This document shows positions 44,569-54,102 of a stretch of 64,000 nt of DNA, piece by piece. The notes below the pieces were generated by a model. The model ran no database searches. It was not told the origin of the DNA and saw only the letters and a list, made by a program, of their open reading frames with translations. The number at the start of each line of letters is the position of its first letter. Position 1 is the stretch's first letter. The stretch is from Saprospiraceae bacterium (GTDB lineage: Bacteria; Bacteroidota; Bacteroidia; Chitinophagales; Saprospiraceae): assembly GCA_016713025.1 (NCBI GenBank), contig JADJPZ010000003.1, positions 682,001 to 746,000 on the forward strand, in the 5' to 3' direction. Both the position numbers and the translations under genes were made by a program.

Positions 44569-46449
44569 CTAAATCATCATTTGCTCATCTTCATCCACAA
44601 ACTCAAGTTCGGCATCTTTTTCCCAGATTTCCATTTCACAAGGTTTGCAATTGAATTTTAGTTTATATTCGATGTCCCCATGTTTAAGGGTCAGTGGTTC
44701 GACTACCTTTTCACCCATCGAAGCACGCTGAAATCGGGCACATTTTCCCAATTCATATTTGACACAATATTTTGTGGTCATCACCCTAGACTTTCCCGGA
44801 TCCCACTGCAGTTCAAAAGCTTTTTCTATTTCTTGGACACCATGTCGCTTATAAAAGTTTCTGGCCAATTGATTGGAAACATTATAAGTAAAATCCAGTT
44901 TTTCGACAGGGTATGGATGATCAGTCTTAATGATTTGGTGAGTTTCTCTTTGGTATCGTGCGATCCGAATTTCTACCAATTGTTGCAGAACATCCCTTCT
45001 GATTTCATTGACTTTGGAGATAGGCAAAAACCAGTTTTCAGTAAGTTGTACATCAATTTCATCTACTACGAATACGGTATTGCCCGTTTTTGAAAGGTTC
45101 TTTTTGATATTTGGTATGACTGATTCACCGCTATTGGCCAATGCTTTTTCCATGCCCAAAATCATTTCACTTTCATAACCGTCTTCGTCTATAGCTACTA
45201 AACGGAATCCTCCTTGAATTTCACTAAAATGTAAATGCACTCCTATCTTACGGATGGCACTTTTTTCCTGCTCTACCATTTTAATAAACTCTGCGTCAGA
45301 ATTTCTATAGATTGTAGTGCCCACTGAGATGGACTTTAGTGTATTCAATACGACGATATCATTGACGATGATATTGACTTGAGCACCATCAGCTTCTCCA
45401 TTTGAATTGACAAAATACAAACCGTCACCATTATTGAGCTTTTCAAAATTTTCTATTACATAACCATTGGCCTTGGCTTCGAGTACTTTGCCTATGAACT
45501 GACCTTGTGACTTTGGAGTGTCCCAACTCCCGATTTTTTCTTTACGTTTATTGACAAAATAGTCAGTGTATCCTCGATTAAAACTTCTGTCCATTTCCGG
45601 TTCGAAATGATAGAAAGTCCTTCCCGAAGATGCTTTTTGGTATATATCTGCATTATTTTCCAAAAATTCATCCAATCTTTTTCGCAAAAAGGATGTATTG
45701 TTTTTAACATAAACTATATCCTTGAGTCTCCCTTCGATTTTGAAGGATGTGATTCCCGCTTCTATCAACGCAGGTAACTGATCACTCAAGTCGAGATCTT
45801 TGATAGATAGCAGATGCGCTGTCTGAATCAGGGTGGTGCCCGTTCCGTCAATGAGTTCGTAAGGCAGTCGGCAATTTTGCGCACAAGAGCCGCGATTGGC
45901 ACTGCGCTCCCCATTGGCAATACTCATATAACAATTGCCACTAAATGATACACAGAGTGCGCCTGATACAAAAAACTCCAACTCTGCATCTGTTGCTTCA
46001 TGTATTTCTTTGACCTGATCGAGATTCAATTCTCTTGCCAATACTACTCTTTTGATACCCGCTTCTCTCAGAAATTTTACGTGTTTCGGATCCCTATTAT
46101 TGGCCTGAGTGCTTGCATGCAGAACGATTGGTGGCAGTTTCATCTCCAGGATAGCCATGTCTTGTATGATGAGGGCATCTACACCAATGTCATAGAGTTG
46201 GTAAATCAATTTTCTGCAAATTTCCAGCTCATCATCATACAAAATCGTATTGATAACTACAAAAACCTGAGCCTTGAACAAGTGCGCATACCGAACCATT
46301 TCGGCTATATCTTCCAGTGAGTTAGTGGCATTGGTACGTGCTCCAAATTGTGGAGCGCCTATATAGACAGCATCAGCCCCGGCATTGATGGCGGCAATAC
46401 CTTGTATGAGATTTTTGGCAGGAGCCAGAATTTCTATTTTTTTTCTCAT
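44569..46449 (-). CDS. rlhA: U32 family peptidase-like rRNA hydroxylase (RlhA-type)
   Basis: This 626-aa U32-family protein most resembles RlhA (YdcP), which makes 5-hydroxycytidine at position 2501 of 23S rRNA, by length and by having a long region after the U32 core. The core shows EILAPAKNLIQGIAAINAGA at the N-terminus, YIGAPQFGART, LHASTQANNRD, FVSGALCVSFSGNCYMS and the Cys-rich GSCAQNCRLPYEL (near 190-202). A further Cys pair lies near the C-terminus (YCVKYELGKC). These Cys residues probably bind an iron-sulfur cluster. Function among U32 proteins is assigned by similarity only. Confidence 0.8.
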   Translation of the reverse strand: MRKKIEILAPAKNLIQGIAAINAGADAVYIGAPQFGARTNATNSLEDIAEMVRYAHLFKAQVFVVINTILYDDELEICRKLIYQLYDIGVDALIIQDMAILEMKLPPIVLHASTQANNRDPKHVKFLREAGIKRVVLARELNLDQVKEIHEATDAELEFFVSGALCVSFSGNCYMSIANGERSANRGSCAQNCRLPYELIDGTGTTLIQTAHLLSIKDLDLSDQLPALIEAGITSFKIEGRLKDIVYVKNNTSFLRKRLDEFLENNADIYQKASSGRTFYHFEPEMDRSFNRGYTDYFVNKRKEKIGSWDTPKSQGQFIGKVLEAKANGYVIENFEKLNNGDGLYFVNSNGEADGAQVNIIVNDIVVLNTLKSISVGTTIYRNSDAEFIKMVEQEKSAIRKIGVHLHFSEIQGGFRLVAIDEDGYESEMILGMEKALANSGESVIPNIKKNLSKTGNTVFVVDEIDVQLTENWFLPISKVNEIRRDVLQQLVEIRIARYQRETHQIIKTDHPYPVEKLDFTYNVSNQLARNFYKRHGVQEIEKAFELQWDPGKSRVMTTKYCVKYELGKCARFQRASMGEKVVEPLTLKHGDIEYKLKFNCKPCEMEIWEKDAELEFVDEDEQMMI

Positions 46450-46617
46450 AGGAGAAACTAAAGTTATTGTGATGGTTAATCCACCACAAAGGTAGGTATA
46501 TTTATATTACACAACCATACTGAATTATCTGAGTCTCAGTGTTTATTTGTTTTTTATTGGGCTAAACCCGTTATAGGTATAGTTTTTGAATGTTCTTATT
46601 TGTCAAAGTTGCTTAAA

Positions 46618-46956
46618 ATGTACCAATTGTATGTCATAGAGCTAAGAAAAACCGTCTTTTCAGAAAATAAAAAATTTCGTGAGGCCAACCCACAGTTCAA
46701 CGGAGTGCTGGAATGTCTTTATGTGGGAATGAGCAGTAAATCTCCCAAAGAACGTTTTGATCAACACAAAAATGGTGTACTTAGCAAAAAAGGAGTTGAT
46801 ATTTCTGCTGCTATTGTAAAAAAATATGGGATTTTCCTTCGACCGAGTCTTTATGCTCATATTCAGTCATTTGCTGTAATGGAAGATGCATTGAAAGCAG
46901 AAAAAGATCTTGCATCAAAACTTAAAAGACAGAGATATGCAGTATGGGTCAACTGA
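46618..46956 (+). CDS. GIY-YIG-like nuclease domain protein
   Basis: This 112-aa protein has a divergent GIY-YIG fold signature: MYQLYVIELR at the N-terminus, then LECLYVGMSSKSPKERFDQH, in which LYVG replaces YIG and the following Arg and His are conserved. The C-terminus, AVMEDALKAEKDLASKLKR, carries a plausible catalytic Glu. I choose the ATG at 46618, so the first family strand starts at once; the TTG at 46600 would add 6 aa. The gene ends 2 bp before the convergent dioxygenase gene's stop. Confidence 0.65.
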   Translation: MYQLYVIELRKTVFSENKKFREANPQFNGVLECLYVGMSSKSPKERFDQHKNGVLSKKGVDISAAIVKKYGIFLRPSLYAHIQSFAVMEDALKAEKDLASKLKRQRYAVWVN

Positions 46957-46958
46957 CA

Positions 46959-48170
46959 TTAATGATGCTGCATACCCGGCAGTTGAAAATATAAGCCCTG
47001 TGTGTCGTCGAGTACTTTTTTGATCATTGCAAAGTTGTTTTCATCAGGGGTTAAGTCTATAAATTTATGGACGATGGTACGATTTTTATATATGATCATG
47101 GTGGAATGTACCTTAGGATTGATGTAATTGAGATGAGCTTCAGTTTCTTTATCATTCCATGATGGGACAAAGGTCAAAGCGGTATACTTTATATTCAATT
47201 TTTTGCCCAAAGATACCAGTTGTTCTCTTCTTTTTTGTTCGTTATGTTCCTGATCATCGCCATAGACAAAATAAGCTTTCAGATATTGCTGTCGCAGATT
47301 ACTTTGTTCTTCGAGAAATTCAAGCCATTTTTCTATTTGTATCCAGTTAGGATCATTACCAACAAACATGACTATACCATGATAACGTCCATATTTGCAT
47401 ACGGGGCACGTCCTTTTACCGGCATCAGGACCGTAAGCGTGGTAAGGTATAAATGATGGCTGGTCCTCTCCGATATGTAATCCAGAGTTGGTGGATGGTT
47501 TGGATGGATAATCAGGTATGTTCAGACCAAGAATGACATTGTGTTCTACAATTTGTGTATCACCTTGTACCAACACCCTAAGAACCTCTGTTCCGCCTCG
47601 GTCAAATTTACCATATTTTCTACGATGACTGAGATACAATTTATCATCATCAAAGTACCAGTCGAGATAATATTCATTCGGGATACCAGGCTCTTTGACA
47701 GAGATATGAATATGGCTTGGTATATCTTCATTGGGATATGGTGCCGGCCTGGTTGTTTTGATTTGATACGATCCATCCTGACCCGTTTTTACCCATCCTC
47801 TGAGTTTACCATGTTTTACAGCATCAGTTGCAGTATTATTATCTGATCGGTATAGGCCGGTTTCGTCAGTATGCCAGTAATACAGAATGATATCTGAAGC
47901 CGGAGTGATGCCGTCCAGTTTATATACAAAACCTTCGATCAGAAGTTTTTGACCTTTTCCATTCCATCCTACACTGGTGTGAGTGTTTGATATATGTTTT
48001 GGCATGGATACATACATCAATTCACAACCATCACATCCGCCACCAACCAGAGAGTTTTGTTTTATTGCACTCCGGGTAAGTGTTTCGTTTTGCCCCGAGC
48101 AGGAAATAAAATATATTAAGAGAATAAGCCAATAAAATACATCCTTCATAACCATTAAATTTTTTGACAA
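46959..48170 (-). CDS. Intradiol dioxygenase-like lipoprotein with thioredoxin-like C-terminus
   Basis: The protein (up to 403 aa) has a lipobox LIYFISC; the start may be one of several nearby Met (MSKNLMVMKD). The N-terminal half has the intradiol ring-cleavage layout: YYWHTDETGLYRSDN with a candidate iron Tyr, RGWVKTGQDGSYQIKTTRPA, and PSHIHISV with the HxH iron ligands. The C-terminal half begins TCPVCKYG, with a CxxC, and continues as VMFVGNDPNWIQIEKWLEF, resembling a thioredoxin-like fold. Typical intradiol enzymes are cytosolic and cleave catechols; surface-anchored homologues have unknown substrates. Confidence 0.75.
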   Translation of the reverse strand: MSKNLMVMKDVFYWLILLIYFISCSGQNETLTRSAIKQNSLVGGGCDGCELMYVSMPKHISNTHTSVGWNGKGQKLLIEGFVYKLDGITPASDIILYYWHTDETGLYRSDNNTATDAVKHGKLRGWVKTGQDGSYQIKTTRPAPYPNEDIPSHIHISVKEPGIPNEYYLDWYFDDDKLYLSHRRKYGKFDRGGTEVLRVLVQGDTQIVEHNVILGLNIPDYPSKPSTNSGLHIGEDQPSFIPYHAYGPDAGKRTCPVCKYGRYHGIVMFVGNDPNWIQIEKWLEFLEEQSNLRQQYLKAYFVYGDDQEHNEQKRREQLVSLGKKLNIKYTALTFVPSWNDKETEAHLNYINPKVHSTMIIYKNRTIVHKFIDLTPDENNFAMIKKVLDDTQGLYFQLPGMQHH

Positions 48171-48232
48171 AAGTAGATACTAAACCATTGTTAATCAATC
48201 TAAAAGTGGTGACATGAGTATTTTATACGGTA

Positions 48233-49018
48233 TCAAGATGTTGAAGCATCCTGTTTTACTAATTTTTTAAAATCCTGAGTATAATTTCTGCTCATTCTGA
48301 CTTGTATACCATTATCCATAGTGATGTCATAGTCGCCATTCATGCGTGAAGTATAAGACTTAACTCGTTGAAGGTTGATGATGGCAGATTTGTGTACCCG
48401 AATAAAGATGTTTGGATCCAGTTGTTGCTGAAGTTCTTTCAATGAAGTCTGATCAAGATACTTTTTATCATTGGTGACTACCTGTACATACGGCGTGTTG
48501 GCATGAATTGAAATAATGCCGGAAACAGGGATGATGTCGTTGCTGCCATTTTTTGTAAGCACTAGATTTTGAGTATAACTTGCAGGTACTTCAGAGATGA
48601 TGTCTTTGGACGAAAACAGTTTGAATAATAAGATGATCAAAAAATATATAATCGAAATGATCAAAAAGTATTCTAATAAACCAAACTTAAAATTTCGAAA
48701 AATGATAAAAGGTTGATTCATGAAAATACCTGAAATAAACCAAATCAAAAGTGCATAAAAAAAAATATGACCCAGCGTTAATAGCGGAATCACTATCAAA
48801 ATCCAATTTTTTGACAAATTGAACCACTCCCTTTTCCAGATTCCATAAGTTATGGGTATAAAAACCAACCAAACAATACTAAAAAGGGCAGATTCTGAAA
48901 AATAATAACTATAACCTTGCATTTCAGACTCAAAATAATCTTTAATCAACTGGAATGTGTAAAATCCACCTGACAATATTGCAACCCATATGATAACGGA
49001 ACGTGATGAAAACTTCAT
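48233..49018 (-). CDS. Membrane-bound LytTR transcription regulator
   Basis: This 261-aa protein has four predicted transmembrane segments (about residues 10-140) and a C-terminal LytTR DNA-binding domain (about 155-255) with the typical YVQVVTNDKKYLDQTSLKEL and FIRVHKSAIINLQRVKSYTS segments. It lacks a phosphoacceptor domain, so the membrane part is likely the sensor. It lies 16 bp downstream of an acetyltransferase gene on the same strand. Its targets are unknown. Confidence 0.87.
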   Translation of the reverse strand: MKFSSRSVIIWVAILSGGFYTFQLIKDYFESEMQGYSYYFSESALFSIVWLVFIPITYGIWKREWFNLSKNWILIVIPLLTLGHIFFYALLIWFISGIFMNQPFIIFRNFKFGLLEYFLIISIIYFLIILLFKLFSSKDIISEVPASYTQNLVLTKNGSNDIIPVSGIISIHANTPYVQVVTNDKKYLDQTSLKELQQQLDPNIFIRVHKSAIINLQRVKSYTSRMNGDYDITMDNGIQVRMSRNYTQDFKKLVKQDASTS

Positions 49019-49034
49019 GGAATAAATATGATGG

Positions 49035-49571
49035 TCAGCTTTTGTCCTTTTTTAGTAATGAATATAGTACTAAATCTGTAAATCTGTCTCCCAACCATTC
49101 TCCATCTCTGATGATACCTTCTTTGGTAAATCCCAGCTTTTCAGGTATAGACTGACTTTTATGGTTTTCTGTGGCACATCTTATTTCTATACGATGGAGC
49201 CCGAGATGGTCAAAACTATAATCAATCAATGCGTTGGCTGATTTTTGTATGATTCCTTTTGACTGTGCAGCAGGTATCAGCCAATATCCTATTTCGCCGC
49301 TTTTATTCAAATGATCTATTTTATAAATACCTATCCGACCTACCGGAGTATCTTCATAAAAGATGATAAAAGCAAATTCTGTACCGGTCTGATTGCGGGA
49401 GATAGTACCTTTTACGAAGTTTTCAGCAAATGAGACGTCTTGCATACGGTCCACAAACGGAAGCCATTGGCGGAGATGATCCCTGTTAATATCCACCATT
49501 TCAAATATGAGCGGTGCATGCGATGGTTTGATGAGTTCAGCAAAAATATTTTGGTCAACTTCTATTTTCAT
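49035..49571 (-). CDS. GNAT N-acetyltransferase (RimJ/RimL-like)
   Basis: The 178-aa protein has the RimL-type GNAT fold: MVDINRDHLRQWLPFVD in the N-terminal part, AFIIFYEDTPVGRIGIYKID, and IGYWLIPAAQSKGIIQKSANA, the acetyl-CoA pyrophosphate loop. The loop is followed by RIEIRCATENHKSQSIPEKL and GFTKEGIIRDGEWL. Members acetylate N-termini of ribosomal proteins or small molecules. It is first in a two-gene minus-strand run with the LytTR gene. Confidence 0.88.
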   Translation of the reverse strand: MKIEVDQNIFAELIKPSHAPLIFEMVDINRDHLRQWLPFVDRMQDVSFAENFVKGTISRNQTGTEFAFIIFYEDTPVGRIGIYKIDHLNKSGEIGYWLIPAAQSKGIIQKSANALIDYSFDHLGLHRIEIRCATENHKSQSIPEKLGFTKEGIIRDGEWLGDRFTDLVLYSLLKKDKS

Positions 49572-49710
49572 TATTTAAATTTTATATGGCCTTTGGATAA
49601 TAATATCAAACCACAATATAAGCAACAGAAACATAATTGATCAAAGATTTATATATAGTTAACTTTCAGGTAATATCTAAACGGTTTTTTTGCATTCAAA
49701 TAATAGTCTT

Positions 49711-49881
49711 ATGTCAAAAAAATTTTTATATTGTATGATTATCATTTTGATGGTGATGTTTCCTGTCAGTATTATATTTCATATCATAAAATATCTGGTA
49801 TCAGAATGTCTGAATCCTATGCTAAAAAGAAGTGCATATGAAGATCAGCCCCAAAATTATTTGCCTCCGAATTTTTCCTGA
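49711..49881 (+). CDS. Small single-pass membrane protein
   Basis: A 56-aa ORF from the ATG at 49711 (MSKKFLYCMIIILMVMFPVS...) has one strong transmembrane segment and a short polar tail, SAYEDQPQNYLPPNFS. A TTG at 49690 could add 7 aa. Nothing is recognised. The clean hydrophobic-then-polar pattern makes it a possible small protein, but it could be chance. Confidence 0.4.
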   Translation: MSKKFLYCMIIILMVMFPVSIIFHIIKYLVSECLNPMLKRSAYEDQPQNYLPPNFS

Positions 49882-50015
49882 ATAAGCATTTCCTAACTAC
49901 GTCATTTTATGGAATTAATATGACTACAACCATATTTGGCTAAAAAAATTGAATTTTTATTCAGATATAAAGTAAAATAGACTAAATTTACGCTACTTAT
50001 TTAAGCAACCCGATC

Positions 50016-50540
50016 ATGTTTTTTGTCCAATCTGAGCAATTCAAAGTAGTCAGTCAAGGCCAGGATGGCAGACCAGACAATTATCCTATTATCGAACCAT
50101 ATCCGGAATTATTATTTTATATTCAGAGAAATCAAAATTTCAACACAGTCATTTATGAAATAAATCAGCTACCTGGAGGAATACTCAATCTTAATGAACC
50201 AATGAAGATTAGTTGGGTATATTTTGAAGATAATAACACCAGGAAAATTCAGGAAATCAACCCGATACAAAAGAAGTTAGCCTACGGATACCGGCACAAG
50301 CTGATCAGTAATGAGATGATAGATTTTAAGTTTGTATCATATGACGGTATGACGTTTTATTTAGCCAAAAATGATCATGATCAATTCTCCGTATTCACTA
50401 AATTCAAAAATGAGTTTATTGAGCTTGATCACATTTATGTTTATGCTGAAGATCTGGGTGTTTTCCCACAGGTAAAATTTGTTGAGTTCTTTGGAAAAAG
50501 CAAGTCAGGATTATTTTACAATAAATTAGTTTTGGATTAA
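50016..50540 (+). CDS. DUF4833-like protein
   Basis: The 174-aa product contains EPYPELLFYIQRNQNFNTVI, YEINQLPGGILNLNEPMKIS and IQKKLAYGYRHKL, which recall the Bacteroidota family DUF4833, of unknown function. Members are usually exported, but here no signal peptide is seen from the ATG at 50016. It is convergent with the TonB receptor gene and shares a bidirectional terminator with it. Confidence 0.6.
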   Translation: MFFVQSEQFKVVSQGQDGRPDNYPIIEPYPELLFYIQRNQNFNTVIYEINQLPGGILNLNEPMKISWVYFEDNNTRKIQEINPIQKKLAYGYRHKLISNEMIDFKFVSYDGMTFYLAKNDHDQFSVFTKFKNEFIELDHIYVYAEDLGVFPQVKFVEFFGKSKSGLFYNKLVLD

Positions 50541-50629
50541 TTTTACCTTTGGGTGTGTTTAAAATTTATCCTTTAGAAATAAACCCTACTTGGCGTCAAA
50601 TGTTAAAAGTTTAAACATACCTAACTAAA

Positions 50630-50671
50630 AAAATACACATCAACCATTCATTTATAGTTAATGTGTATTTT
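50630..50671. terminator. Bidirectional terminator
   Basis: An 11-bp stem (AAAATACACAT / ATGTGTATTTT) with a 20-nt loop lies between two convergent genes. The A/T-rich stem ends supply U-runs on both strands. Confidence 0.7.
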
Positions 50672-50681
50672 ATTCAAGAGA

Positions 50682-53309
50682 TTATTTCAAACTATACCGC
50701 ACTCCCGCATAGATATTGACTCCCATGATAGGTCCCCATGCCAGTGAACTATCAAAATACTGGCTGAAAGGCGCATGTGCTGAGATGATAGGGTGATCCA
50801 GTCTGTAATCAAAGATGTTTTCACCTCCGACGTAGACTTCAAAGTTGTTCTTCCACTTTTTACTTACCTGAGCGTTGCTGAGAAAATAAGATGGTGATGC
50901 GTCAGGCCATCTGTGTTTTTCGTCATTCGCTAATGTAGAAGGAATTCTTACCGAACTCAACCTGTTGATGGTATAATCTATCATCCACCCTTTCCCGGCA
51001 TCTATGGCCACGTTGGCAAATGCTCTTTCTGGTGATATCAATGGCTTTTGCAAGAGTTGTTCGCCATAGGTAGTTTGAACATCGTTGTATCTGTAGGCAA
51101 GTCTTAGATCCAGCCAAGTGAAGATGTCTATTTCGGTCTGAACTTGCATACTATTGGAATAGGATTTGCCCCTGAGATTGTAAAATACAACCTGTCTGGC
51201 ACTTCTGTCAAGATCGACTACGATCTGATTTTCAAAATCTATTCTGTTGAGGTCCAATGACAGGCTCAAAAGTCTTTTACCAAGCTTTATTTCTTTAGTA
51301 GCACTGAAACCCAGATTCCAGGCTACCTCAGCATTTAGTCCATAAGGGGTCTTATCGTTTCCTGTGCCTTCAACTATGATCTCTCTGTTGCTGGCAAATA
51401 CACCGATATTTTCTGAAAAAATACTCGCTGTTTTTTGCCCTCTTCCGGCTGCGATCCGGAATACCGTGGATTGGTCAGGAGCATACCTTATATTCAGACG
51501 AGGAGTAAAAAATAAGCCAAAATTATTGTGGTAATCAGCGCGGCCACCAAGAAGCAATGAAAATTTCTCTGATCCTTTGTAGGTATATTCTCCAAATATT
51601 CCTGGTACCAATTCATTTCTTTTAAAATGTTTTGTAGCTACGGTTTCATGAAAATTGTCATATTGAAAACTGGTACCCATTCTCACCTGATGATCGGTAT
51701 TATTGATGATACTTTGATAGATCATATTGAAATACAAAGATTTTTGGGTGCCATCATACCTCCTTAGCCCAAATTGAGATTTTTGATCATGATATACTGC
51801 TGACGCTTGGAATCCCAGCGTTTTATATGGTTTGTCCAGATTAACGATACCTCTCTTAGCCCAAACTTCTGCACGATTGGTCGTCATATCAGCTCCCCAG
51901 ACCTGATTTCTGAGAGAAGTCAGCGGATCAAATTCTGTCTGACCGCTGATATTATCCATAAATGTCAATTTTATTCCCAACTGGCCTTCCTGACCTGAGC
52001 CATCAGACCATTTCCAGCGGTTGACAAACCCGATTTGTTTGCCTAAAGGCATATCCAAAAATCCATCATGATTATGGTCTCTCCTTTGAGCCCGGTTGGA
52101 CAAGTGGAGCAATGATGAGGTAGTCCATTTTTCATTGATCTCCTGCTTCATCACGGTATTGAGTTCAAGCCTTGCGGCCTGACTTGCATAGGCATTCAGA
52201 TGTAATCTCTCATCGTGACACGGTTTTTTGATCTCCACGTTGATCTGACCGGTGATGCTTTCGTAGCCATTGACCACTGATCCTGCACCCATATTGAGCT
52301 GCATTCCTTCTATCCATGGACCAGGAGTATATGCCAGACCCTGGAGTGCCGCCAGTCCTCGTACGTCAGGCATGTTTTCGCGTGTGATCTGTACATAAGG
52401 GCCGGCGAGGCCAAGCATTTCAATTTTTCTCGTGCCTGTGACAGCATCGGTTGAAGAAGCATCTATTGCAGGAGTGGTATCAAAGCTTTCTGCCAGATTG
52501 CAGCAAGCTGCCTTTAGCAATTCCTTACTTGAGATTTGATGCACTTTTACAGTCTCAAGGTAGGATATTTCTGTACTTCTTTTTTTGTGGACGATTTCTA
52601 TGGCGTCCAGCACGTTTGGAGCACTGATGGTAATGCTGATATTTCCGGCTTTTTCTATGAGAATAGTATCAGGACTATAACCAACGTAGGAAACCACAAG
52701 ATAATCTTTCTTTTTCCCAAATGGCAACTCAAACTTACCGTTCATATCGGTTATGGTTCCGGATTTATTATTGAGCCATCTCAAGTTAGCTCCTATCAAA
52801 GGCAGCATAGCACCCTTTTCTGTTCGTTCGAAAACAGTTCCTGTAATGATATTACTGAAAGTGCCTGTACTGTGGTCGTGCCCATCATCCACTGAATGAT
52901 CATGCCCATCATGAGCTGAGTGGTCATGCCCATCATGCTCCGAGTGGTCGTGTTCATTTTGACCGGATACATCCACTTTATCACCGCGATAGTGACAACA
53001 CCCATGTAGTGCTTCATATGCTTCATCTTCTGCCTTTTGTCCGTCAGCGTCATGTCCTACGGCAAGCAATGCATCTACAAGTTCTTTTTTTACAAAAATG
53101 GATTGTGTTTCGACCTTCAACTCCTGTTTTTTAATATTATAATCTGCCGAGTTGACACCTATCACTTTAGTAGCGGTCTCTTCAATTCTGTCCTTACACA
53201 TCCCACAAGCCCCGCTGACTTGTATTTTGACTGTATTCTGACTAATACAAATATTGACTATTGATATATTTGCGATCAATAAAATGATCCACATTTTTAA
53301 TTTATTCAT
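50682..53309 (-). CDS. Metal-related TonB-dependent receptor with HMA and His-rich repeats
   Basis: This 875-aa outer-membrane receptor has a signal peptide, then a heavy-metal-associated domain (about 27-90) whose CxxC is GACGMCKDR. A His-rich linker at about 115-147 follows, with three 8-residue units of type (E/A/V)(H/D)DGHDHS. Next are a carboxypeptidase-regulatory-like domain (GTVFERTEKGAMLPLIGANL), the plug (ITRENMPDVRGLAALQGLA) and a beta-barrel to the C-terminus. HMA and His-rich parts suggest copper or zinc uptake or sensing. A Cys-rich exported protein lies just upstream in the same direction. Confidence 0.88.
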   Translation of the reverse strand: MNKLKMWIILLIANISIVNICISQNTVKIQVSGACGMCKDRIEETATKVIGVNSADYNIKKQELKVETQSIFVKKELVDALLAVGHDADGQKAEDEAYEALHGCCHYRGDKVDVSGQNEHDHSEHDGHDHSAHDGHDHSVDDGHDHSTGTFSNIITGTVFERTEKGAMLPLIGANLRWLNNKSGTITDMNGKFELPFGKKKDYLVVSYVGYSPDTILIEKAGNISITISAPNVLDAIEIVHKKRSTEISYLETVKVHQISSKELLKAACCNLAESFDTTPAIDASSTDAVTGTRKIEMLGLAGPYVQITRENMPDVRGLAALQGLAYTPGPWIEGMQLNMGAGSVVNGYESITGQINVEIKKPCHDERLHLNAYASQAARLELNTVMKQEINEKWTTSSLLHLSNRAQRRDHNHDGFLDMPLGKQIGFVNRWKWSDGSGQEGQLGIKLTFMDNISGQTEFDPLTSLRNQVWGADMTTNRAEVWAKRGIVNLDKPYKTLGFQASAVYHDQKSQFGLRRYDGTQKSLYFNMIYQSIINNTDHQVRMGTSFQYDNFHETVATKHFKRNELVPGIFGEYTYKGSEKFSLLLGGRADYHNNFGLFFTPRLNIRYAPDQSTVFRIAAGRGQKTASIFSENIGVFASNREIIVEGTGNDKTPYGLNAEVAWNLGFSATKEIKLGKRLLSLSLDLNRIDFENQIVVDLDRSARQVVFYNLRGKSYSNSMQVQTEIDIFTWLDLRLAYRYNDVQTTYGEQLLQKPLISPERAFANVAIDAGKGWMIDYTINRLSSVRIPSTLANDEKHRWPDASPSYFLSNAQVSKKWKNNFEVYVGGENIFDYRLDHPIISAHAPFSQYFDSSLAWGPIMGVNIYAGVRYSLK

Positions 53310-53410
53310 GATATTTCAGGTTAAAATATAATTTAAAATGGTGATATCCAAAAATGTCAGTTAAAAAAATATGAACTGACAGGACACACTAATCCAATGA
53401 ATTATAAATA

Positions 53411-53788
53411 TTAAACCTGAGGCGGATTGGTGAGAGAAAGATGAAAATCAAATGAGTGGAACAATACGGGCATATTGTTTTTCTCATGATAAATTGTATT
53501 TTCTGATTCCTTGAAGGAGTAGTATTTTAACGTATGTAAGAAAATTTTGGCACACGTGAGACACTTACAATCATCACCACAACATCCTTTATGCTTCTTT
53601 TCTTTTTGGTTTTTGCCTTCTTTTTTATGAAGCTTGGAGCAACAACTTTTGACAGGAGCATCATTGTCCGGCACTAAATTGCATTCTGTGCTTTCCTTGC
53701 CCGTCTGGGTAGGCAACAACTTTGGTCCACAGACACTCAGTGACTGATGGAAGATGATAAAGGACAATATTAATGCGACTATTTTCAT
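53411..53788 (-). CDS. Secreted Cys-rich protein (HYC_CC_PP-like)
   Basis: The 125-aa protein has a signal peptide (MKIVALILSFIIFHQSLSVC) and a Cys- and Lys-rich core: KSCCSKLHKKEGKN, then CCGDDCKCLTCAKI. The C-terminus ends SLTNPPQV. Such CC and PP motifs recall the Bacteroidota HYC_CC_PP family, found next to metal-related TonB receptors. It lies 101 bp upstream of the receptor gene, so the two are probably co-transcribed. It may bind copper or other soft metals; no function is demonstrated for the family as far as I know. Confidence 0.7.
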   Translation of the reverse strand: MKIVALILSFIIFHQSLSVCGPKLLPTQTGKESTECNLVPDNDAPVKSCCSKLHKKEGKNQKEKKHKGCCGDDCKCLTCAKIFLHTLKYYSFKESENTIYHEKNNMPVLFHSFDFHLSLTNPPQV

Positions 53789-54102
53789 AAAACAAATGCA
53801 AAGGTACGCTTTTTTAAATCATTTGTCAAGAGGAGTATTTTTTTAACTAAAGATTATCAATTTGAATGTGTGGTATAACAACTTGCAAAAATGCTCTTCT
53901 TTACCCATGCCTGACACTATAGGACAGGCTCATTCCTAAGGGGAGAGCAGCGCTTTGATTAGAAGAAGAGGGTGGGTCGTCCCTTCAGGGAATGAGGGTA
54001 AAGAAGGGCTTTTACTAATTTGTGCTTAGTAATAGACAAACTAAATAGAATGTAGGGTAGTAATAGATTAAAAGTAGTTACATTTGTATAAAAATTTAAA
54101 AT
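53789..54102. other. Intergenic region with dispersed repeat copy 3
   Basis: This gap between divergent genes contains the best-preserved copy of the dispersed repeat (53969-54000) and an opposing left arm: CTTCTTTACCC near 53898 and CTCATTCCTAAGGGG near 53930. Together they suggest a decayed hairpin-like element of about 110 bp. No gene is seen. Confidence 0.5.
53969..54000 (+). repeat. Dispersed extragenic repeat, copy 3 of 3
   Basis: AGGGTGGGTCGTCCC followed by TTCAGGGAATGAGGGTA matches copy 1 (318-350) at nearly every position. It lies about 100 bp upstream of hflX. Confidence 0.6.
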
